The notes beneath the pieces were generated by a model that worked only from the letters and a program-made list of their open reading frames with translations, had not been told where the DNA came from and searched no databases. Below are positions 58,912 through 64,000 of a stretch of DNA of 64,000 bases, piece after piece. Position 1 is the stretch's first letter, and the number at the start of each line of letters is the position of its first letter. Both the position numbers and the translations under genes were made by a program. This DNA comes from Nocardioides alkalitolerans (GTDB lineage Bacteria; Actinomycetota; Actinomycetes; Propionibacteriales; Nocardioidaceae): NCBI GenBank assembly GCA_038184435.1, contig CP116227.1, positions 372,001-436,000 on the forward strand, read 5' to 3'.

Positions 58912-59675
58912 GCGAGGTCGATCTCCAGTCCGCTGGCGCGCAGGGCCTCCAGCTCGTCGTCGTCGGCGTCGCCGGTGGTGACCAGCGTGTCGACGTCCTC
59001 GATCGCGGCGAAGCGGCGGATGTGCTCCTCGCCGATCTTGCTGCCGTCGGCGAGCACGACGACCGAACGGGTCGCGCCCACGATGGCGGCCTTGACGTGC
59101 GCCTCGTCCGCGTCGGGCGTCGAGAGACCGTGGTCGGTCGACACCCCGTTGGTGCCGACGAAGGCGACGTCGACCCGCAGCTGGTCGAGGGCCCGCACCG
59201 TCTCGGTGCCGACGGCGGCGAGCGTCGTGGGGCGCACCCGCCCGGGCAGCACGTGCAGCTCGACCTGCGCCAGCCCGGCGAGGCGGGCGGCGATCGGGAC
59301 CGAGTGGGTCACGACGGTGAGCCGGTGTGCCGGCGGGAGCGCCGCGGCGAGGGCCGCGGTGGTGGTGCCCGCATCGAGCAGGATCGTGCTGCCGGGCGCC
59401 GGGAGGTAGCGCAGCGCCCGCTGGGCGATCGCGTCCTTCTCCGTGGGCCGGGTGCGTGCCCGGTCCTGCACGCCCGCCTCGATCACGTGCAGCGCGCTGG
59501 ACGGCACGGCGCCGCCGTGGACCCGGCGGATGAGGTCCTGGCGCTCGAGCGAGGTGAGGTCGCGCCGAACGGTCTCGGTGGTGACGTCGAACTCCTTCGC
59601 CAGGGCCGCGACCGAGAGCCGACCCTCCGTCGCGATGCGCTGGGCCATCGCGTTCTGACGTTCCTCGGCGTACAT
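58908..59675 (-). CDS. fruR: DeoR-family fructose operon repressor
   Basis: 255-aa regulator with an N-terminal DeoR helix-turn-helix (AEERQNAMAQRIATEGRLSVAALAKEFDVTTETVRRDLTSLE) and a C-terminal sugar-phosphate sensor domain (ILLDAGTTTAALAAALPP, VAFVGTNGVSTDHGLSTPD, VVVLADGSKIGEEHIRRF). Likely effector: fructose 1-phosphate. The start at 59675 (MYAEERQ) is favoured by AGGAGGTGAAC directly upstream; a longer frame from 59702 is not needed. It is first in its own operon, so self-regulation through the TTGTGTTG repeats is expected. Confidence 0.92.
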   Translation of the reverse strand: MYAEERQNAMAQRIATEGRLSVAALAKEFDVTTETVRRDLTSLERQDLIRRVHGGAVPSSALHVIEAGVQDRARTRPTEKDAIAQRALRYLPAPGSTILLDAGTTTAALAAALPPAHRLTVVTHSVPIAARLAGLAQVELHVLPGRVRPTTLAAVGTETVRALDQLRVDVAFVGTNGVSTDHGLSTPDADEAHVKAAIVGATRSVVVLADGSKIGEEHIRRFAAIEDVDTLVTTGDADDDELEALRASGLEIDLA

Positions 59676-59712
59676 GTTCACCTCCTGGCGATCTTGGTTC
59701 ATGTGGCTGAAA

Positions 59713-59747
59713 CCTGTGTTTGTGTTGTTCTATGCCCGATTGTGTTG
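59713..59747 (+). promoter_or_regulatory. Predicted FruR operator: TTGTGTTG direct repeats
   Basis: TTGTGTTG occurs at 59720-59727 and again at 59740-59747, starts exactly 20 bp apart (two helical turns), with a partial third unit TGTGTTT just before the first. The repeats overlap the -10 end and fill the spacer of the fru promoter and touch the ptsI -35. This is the layout expected of DeoR-type repression of both divergent units. Confidence 0.65.
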
Positions 59748-59755
59748 ACTGTCAA
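59727..59755 (-). promoter_or_regulatory. fruR-fruK-fruA-ptsH promoter
   Basis: On the minus strand TTGACA (59755-59750), a 17-bp spacer and TAGAAC (59732-59727): the best sigma-70-type promoter in the window. The -35 is half of the palindrome TTGACTGTCAA. Confidence 0.8.
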
Positions 59756-59775
59756 GGGGGGTAGGGGGGTAATTT
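59745..59775 (+). promoter_or_regulatory. Candidate ptsI promoter
   Basis: TTGACT (59745-59750) and TAATTT (59770-59775) with a 19-bp spacer. TAATTT ends 6 nt before the second GTG of ptsI (59782), the same spacing as the leaderless genes elsewhere. Confidence 0.5.
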
Positions 59776-61479
59776 GTGAGCGTGCTCACCGCTGCTGACT
59801 CCACCGACGCCCCCGTCCTCCGCGGCACCCCCGTCGTCCCGGGTGTTGCCCACGCGCCCGTGCTGCGGGTCGCGACCGAGGTGGACCCCGCCGCCGTGGC
59901 CCGGTTCCGGGCCGCCGCGCCGGCCGACGAGGAGGGCGCTCTCGCGGCGTACGACGCGGCAGCCGCCGCCGTCGCCGACGGGTTCTCCGAACGGGCGGGG
60001 CGCGTGGAGGGGGCCGCGGCCCAGGTGCTGACCGCCAGCGCGGGCCTCGCCCGTGACCGCGGTCTGCGCTCCGCGGTCCGCAAGCAGCTGCGGGCGGGGG
60101 CCGACCTCCTCGGTGCGGTCGAGGCCGCGGTCGACACGTTCGTCGCCCTCTTCGAGCAGCAGGGCGGGCTCATGGCCGAGCGGGTCACCGACCTGCGCGA
60201 CATCGAGCGCCGCCTGGTGGCGCGGCTCGCCGGCGCGCCGGAGCCGGGCGTGGTCATGCCGAGCAGCCCCGTGGTGCTCGTCGCCGCGGACCTCGCCCCC
60301 TCCGACACGGCCGGGCTCGACCCGACGGTCGTGGTGGGCCTGGTGACCGAGCGCGGCGGCGCCACCAGCCACACCGCGATCATCGCGCGCCAGCTCGGCA
60401 TCCCCTGCGTGGTCGGCGTCGCCGGGGTGCTCGCCGTCGAGGCGGGCGTCGACGTGCTGGTCGACGGCACGGCCGGCGTGCTCGAGGTGCGGCCCGACCC
60501 CGCCTCCGCCGAGCGCCGGGTGCGCGACGACGCCGAGCTCCGCGCCACGACCGCGGCCTGGACCGGGCCGGCGGCGACCAGCGACGGCGTGCGCGTCAAG
60601 CTCCTCGCCAACGTCGCGGACCCGGCGTCCGCCCGGGCGGCGACGGAGGAGCCCGTCGAGGGCGTCGGCCTGTTCCGCACGGAGCTCTCCTTCCTCGACC
60701 GCCCGACCGAGCCCACCACCGCGGAGCAGGCGGAGCTCTACAAGGCCGTCTTCGCGCCGTACGCGGAGGCCGGCCACCACGTGGTCGTCCGCACGCTCGA
60801 CGCGGGCTCCGACAAGCCGATCGCCTTCGCGACCCACGAGGGGGAGGAGAACCCGGCGCTCGGCGTCCGCGGCCTCCGGCTCGCGGCCGACAACCCCGGC
60901 CTCCTCACCCACCAGCTGGACGCCGTCGCCGACGCGGCGGCCGCGACCGGCGTGGAGGCGTGGGTGATGGCGCCGATGGTCGCGACCCGCGACGAGGCCG
61001 AGGCCTTCGCGGAGCAGGTCCACGCCCGCGGGCTCAAGGCCGGCGCCATGGTCGAGGTCCCGGCCGTCGCGGTGCTCGCCCACCGCGTGCTCGAGGTCGT
61101 CGACTTCCTCTCGATCGGCACCAACGACCTGACGCAGTACACGATGGCCGCCGACCGGCTCGCCAGCGACCTCGCCCACCTCACCGACCCCTGGCAGCCC
61201 GCTGTCCTGCACCTCGTCGCCATCACGGCGGCGGCGGGCCAGCAGGCCGGGAAGCCCGTCGGCGTCTGCGGCGAGGCGGCGGCGGACCCGCTGCTCGCCT
61301 GCGCGCTCGTCGGCATGGGCATCACGTCGCTGTCGATGGCGCCCAGCGCCGTGCGCGCGGTCGGGGCGCAGCTGGCGCGGGTGACGGCGGAGCAGTGCCG
61401 GGAGGCGGCCGACGCGGTGCTCGGGGCGGTCGACCCGACGGCGGCGCGGGCCGCGGCCCGCGCGGTGCTCGTCGGCTGA
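59776..61479 (+). CDS. ptsI: PTS enzyme I
   Basis: Phosphoenolpyruvate-protein phosphotransferase that phosphorylates HPr. Motifs: RGTPVVPGVAHAPVLR at the start, the phosphorylated His in TERGGATSHTAIIARQLGIP, the PEP-binding GVGLFRTELSFLDRP, and SIGTNDLTQYTMAADR and PVGVCGEAAADPLLACALVGMG in the C-terminal barrel. 567 aa. Annotated from GTG 59776; GTG 59782 is an attractive alternative because TAATTT lies 6 nt before it. Divergent from the fru operon, so the whole general-plus-fructose PTS is in one locus. Confidence 0.95.
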   Translation: MSVLTAADSTDAPVLRGTPVVPGVAHAPVLRVATEVDPAAVARFRAAAPADEEGALAAYDAAAAAVADGFSERAGRVEGAAAQVLTASAGLARDRGLRSAVRKQLRAGADLLGAVEAAVDTFVALFEQQGGLMAERVTDLRDIERRLVARLAGAPEPGVVMPSSPVVLVAADLAPSDTAGLDPTVVVGLVTERGGATSHTAIIARQLGIPCVVGVAGVLAVEAGVDVLVDGTAGVLEVRPDPASAERRVRDDAELRATTAAWTGPAATSDGVRVKLLANVADPASARAATEEPVEGVGLFRTELSFLDRPTEPTTAEQAELYKAVFAPYAEAGHHVVVRTLDAGSDKPIAFATHEGEENPALGVRGLRLAADNPGLLTHQLDAVADAAAATGVEAWVMAPMVATRDEAEAFAEQVHARGLKAGAMVEVPAVAVLAHRVLEVVDFLSIGTNDLTQYTMAADRLASDLAHLTDPWQPAVLHLVAITAAAGQQAGKPVGVCGEAAADPLLACALVGMGITSLSMAPSAVRAVGAQLARVTAEQCREAADAVLGAVDPTAARAAARAVLVG

Positions 61480-61509
61480 TCCCGGCTGATCCCGGCTGGT
61501 CCCGGCGTT

Positions 61510-61539
61510 TTGGGGGGCCTCCCCGGGGGCTGCTACCTT
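61510..61539 (+). promoter_or_regulatory. Candidate rpsO promoter
   Basis: TTGGGG (61510-61515), 18 bp, TACCTT (61534-61539), giving a leader of about 80 nt before rpsO. Confidence 0.4.
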
Positions 61540-61626
61540 TCTGCGGTTGCCGTCAGAACGGCCGCGGATCGTAGTGCCCGGGTGGACAGGCCCCGGCGCG
61601 CCGCGCAACGAGCGAGAGGAGCCCGC

Positions 61627-61902
61627 ATGTCGATCGGAACCGATGCGGAGACCAAGAAGAAGATCATGGCCGAGTACGGCACGACGCCCGGTGACACGGG
61701 CTCGCCCGAGGTCCAGATCGCACTGCTGAGCCACCGGATCTCGCACCTGACGGAGCACCTCAAGCAGCACAAGCACGACCACCACAGCCGTCGTGGTCTG
61801 CTGCTGCTCGTCGGCCAGCGTCGCCGCCTGCTCAACTACCTGAACAAGACGGACATCAACCGTTACCGCTCGATCATCGAGCGCCTCGGCCTCCGTCGTT
61901 GA
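61627..61902 (+). CDS. rpsO: 30S ribosomal protein S15
   Basis: Primary 16S rRNA-binding protein of the platform. SIGTDAETKKKIMAEYGTTPGDTGSPEVQIALLSHRISHLTEHLKQHKHDHHSRRGLLLLVGQRRRLLNYL is unmistakable. 91 aa. ATG at 61627 has GAGAGGAGCCCGC upstream. Followed by pnp as in most bacteria. Confidence 0.97.
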   Translation: MSIGTDAETKKKIMAEYGTTPGDTGSPEVQIALLSHRISHLTEHLKQHKHDHHSRRGLLLLVGQRRRLLNYLNKTDINRYRSIIERLGLRR

Positions 61903-61909
61903 TCGCGCC

Positions 61910-61942
61910 AGGAGCGGTCGCCCAGCCCGGGCGGCCGCTCCT
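61910..61942 (+). terminator. Hairpin after rpsO
   Basis: Fourteen-bp stem (61910-61923 with 61929-61942, one wobble), 5-nt loop, only 8 bp after the rpsO stop. Confidence 0.65.
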
Positions 61943-62268
61943 GCTGCATCCGGCCTGCTCCACTTCGGCGGGACGACCCGCTAAGGTCGGAGCCGGTGCA
62001 CCACCGCACCACCTGCACCACTGATCGACTGAGTTCCATCCACACCAGGAGCGGCCCGCACCGTCCGGCCCGGTCCTCGGTAGTGGCCCTCGGATCCCCG
62101 GTGGCCTCCTCACGGAGGCCGCCCGGATGCTCCGCGGGCCTCGATCGAAGACCGGCACGCAGCACCGCGGGAACCACTACTACCGGCCCCGCCGTGCGCG
62201 GACGGCCACCACGCGGCGAGTGCCGGGTGGGCATCGCGGCTCGCTCCGCACACAGAACAGGGATCTCC
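61943..62268 (+). promoter_or_regulatory. pnp leader region
   Basis: 326 bp without a convincing gene. TAAGGT at 61982-61987 could be a -10 for pnp, giving a leader of about 275 nt. The leader contains a GGCCTCC-TCAC-GGAGGCC-type hairpin near 62101 and further GC-rich stems. pnp leaders are sites of autoregulation in E. coli; whether that applies here is unknown. Confidence 0.4.
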
Positions 62269-64000
62269 TTGACCGAGACCACTCCTGCCGGCCCCGTCAT
62301 CTCGGCGGTCGAGACCGTCCTCGACAACGGCCGCTTCGGCAAGCGCACCATCAAGTTCGAGACGGGCCTGCTGGCCCGTCAGGCCGCCGGCTCCGTGACG
62401 GCCTACCTCGACGACGACACGATGCTGCTGTCCGCCACCACCGCGGGCAAGCACCCCAAGGACCACTTCGACTTCTTCCCCCTGACGATCGACGTCGAGG
62501 AGCGGATGTACGCCGCGGGCCAGATCCCCGGCTCGTTCTTCCGCTCCGAGGGGCGCCCGGGCGAGGACGCGATCCTCGCCTGCCGGCTCATCGACCGCCC
62601 GCTGCGCCCGACCTTCAAGAAGGGCCTGCGCAACGAGGTCCAGGTCGTCATCACCGTCATGGCGCTCAACCCCGACGCGCCCTACGACGTGCTCGCGATC
62701 AACGCCGCGTCGATGTCGACGCAGCTCTCGGGCCTGCCCTTCTCCGGCCCCGTCGGCGGCGTGCGCGTCGCCCTCATCGAGGGCCAGTGGGTCGCGTTCC
62801 CGACGCACACGCAGCTCGAGGACGCGGTCTTCGACATGGTCGTCGCCGGCCGCGTCACCGAGACCGGCGACGTCGCGATCATGATGGTCGAGGCGGAGGC
62901 CACCGAGGGCAGCTGGAACCTGGTGCGCAGCGGCACGCAGGCGCCGACCGAGGAGGTCGTCGCCGGCGGTCTCGACGCGGCCAAGCCCTTCATCAAGCAG
63001 CTCGTCGAGGCCCAGGCGGAGCTCGCCAAGGCCGCCGCGAAGCCGGTCGTCGACTTCCCGATCTTCCTCGACTACGAGGACGACGTGTACGCCGCGGTCG
63101 AGGGCGCCGTCTCCGAGCAGACCGCCGCCGCGCTGACCATCGCCGGCAAGCAGGAGCGCGAGGAGCGCCTCGACGCCGTCAAGGCCGAGCTCGTCGAGAA
63201 GATCGGTGCGGACTTCGAGGGTCGTGAGAAGGAGGTCGGCGCCGCGTTCCGCTCGCTGACCAAGCAGCTCATGCGCGAGCGCGTGCTGCGCGACAAGGTC
63301 CGCATGGACGGGCGCGGCCTCGCCGACATCCGGCCGCTGCACGCCGAGGTCGGCGTGATCCCGCGCGTCCACGGCTCGTCGCTCTTCGAGCGCGGCGAGA
63401 CCCAGATCCTGGGCGTCACCACCCTCGGCATGCTCAAGATGGAGCAGCAGCTCGACACGCTGTCGCCGGAGAAGCACCGCCGCTACATGCACAAGTACGT
63501 CTTCCCGCCGTTCTCCACCGGTGAGACGGGCCGCGTCGGCTCGCCCAAGCGCCGCGAGATCGGCCACGGTGCGCTCGCCCGCCGCGCGCTCCTGCCGGTG
63601 CTGCCGTCGCGCGAGGAGTTCCCCTACGCGATCCGCCAGCTCTCCGAGGCCATGGGCTCCAACGGCTCCACCTCGATGGGCTCGGTCTGCGCCTCGACGC
63701 TCGGCCTGCTCCACGCCGGCGTGCCGCTCAAGGCGCCGGTCGCGGGCATCGCGATGGGCCTCATCTCCGGTGAGGTCGACGGCCAGACGCAGTACGTCGC
63801 GCTCACCGACATCCTCGGCGCCGAGGACGCGATGGGCGACATGGACTTCAAGGTCGCCGGCACGCGCGAGTTCGTCACGGCGCTGCAGCTCGACACCAAG
63901 CTCGACGGCATCCCGGCGCAGGTCCTGGCCGGCGCCCTGACGCAGGCCCGCGACGCCCGTCTCGCGATCCTCGACGTCATGGCCGGCGCCATCGAGGCCC
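62269..64000 (+). CDS. pnp: Polyribonucleotide nucleotidyltransferase (PNPase), 5' part
   Basis: Phosphorolytic 3'-5' exoribonuclease of the RNA degradosome. The frame runs to the right edge with 577 codons present, so the KH and S1 RNA-binding domains lie outside. Visible: first RNase PH domain (GKRTIKFETGLLARQAAGSV, DDTMLLSATTAGKHPK, IPGSFFRSEGRPGEDAILACRLIDRPLRP), the helical linker, and the second RNase PH domain (ERGETQILGVTTLGM, FPPFSTGETGRVGSPKRREIGHGALARRAL, SNGSTSMGSVCASTL). The start is taken as TTG at 62269 (TETTPAGPVISAVETVLDNG); an in-frame GTG at 62227 is an alternative. Confidence 0.95.
   Translation, partial: MTETTPAGPVISAVETVLDNGRFGKRTIKFETGLLARQAAGSVTAYLDDDTMLLSATTAGKHPKDHFDFFPLTIDVEERMYAAGQIPGSFFRSEGRPGEDAILACRLIDRPLRPTFKKGLRNEVQVVITVMALNPDAPYDVLAINAASMSTQLSGLPFSGPVGGVRVALIEGQWVAFPTHTQLEDAVFDMVVAGRVTETGDVAIMMVEAEATEGSWNLVRSGTQAPTEEVVAGGLDAAKPFIKQLVEAQAELAKAAAKPVVDFPIFLDYEDDVYAAVEGAVSEQTAAALTIAGKQEREERLDAVKAELVEKIGADFEGREKEVGAAFRSLTKQLMRERVLRDKVRMDGRGLADIRPLHAEVGVIPRVHGSSLFERGETQILGVTTLGMLKMEQQLDTLSPEKHRRYMHKYVFPPFSTGETGRVGSPKRREIGHGALARRALLPVLPSREEFPYAIRQLSEAMGSNGSTSMGSVCASTLGLLHAGVPLKAPVAGIAMGLISGEVDGQTQYVALTDILGAEDAMGDMDFKVAGTREFVTALQLDTKLDGIPAQVLAGALTQARDARLAILDVMAGAIEA

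Overview
The window is chromosomal DNA from a high-GC actinobacterium. The most likely group is Nocardioidaceae (Nocardioides-like), judged from protein style, heavy GTG/TTG start use, the DUF2469, NYN-like and DUF6318 families, and gene order. It carries the conserved actinobacterial translation/isoprenoid backbone in one long co-directional run: glnD-ffh, rpsP-khpA-rimM-trmD, rplS-lepB-rnhB, yraN-comM-dprA, rpsB-tsf-pyrH-frr-cdsA-rlmN, dxr-rseP-ispG, proS, rimP-nusA-ylxR-infB-rbfA-truB-ribF, rpsO-pnp. glnD is cut by the left edge and pnp by the right edge. No tRNA, rRNA, CRISPR array, insertion sequence or prophage was seen.

Accessory genes are inserted between these blocks. 3.4-12.3 kb: a NYN-like protein, an amidohydrolase and a complete peptide/nickel-type ABC importer (lipoprotein binding protein, two permeases, fused double ATPase), with a PH-domain membrane gene on the opposite strand inside it. 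14.8-16.0 kb: an ammonium transporter with a GlnR-like box. 18.6-20.9 kb: an orphan TadE/TadG pair. 30-34.5 kb: a P/E-rich membrane protein, a mannosyltransferase-like enzyme, a short AMP-binding-like protein and an ABM monooxygenase. 39-43 kb: a DUF6318 lipoprotein plus PKD protein, a GNAT protein, a butanediol-dehydrogenase-like enzyme and a DoxX protein. 44.9-47.7 kb: a CoA-transferase, a DUF4439 ferritin-like protein and a lipoprotein. 55.5-61.5 kb: a complete fructose PTS locus (fruR-fruK-fruA-ptsH divergent from ptsI).

Two regulatory themes stand out. First, about a dozen genes have a TANNNT hexamer ending 6-7 nt before the start codon, as expected for leaderless mRNAs. Second, the gaps at gene-block boundaries hold unusually long inverted repeats: a two-copy 48-bp palindromic element, a perfect 22-bp-arm repeat, and an 82-bp nested palindrome with an AT-rich core. 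The fru/ptsI intergenic region holds a well-formed divergent promoter with TTGTGTTG repeats exactly two helical turns apart.

I found no convincing undescribed multi-gene system. The best leads are the intergenic palindromes, the small AMP-binding-like protein, the permease with extra membrane segments, and the DUF6318/PKD pair.
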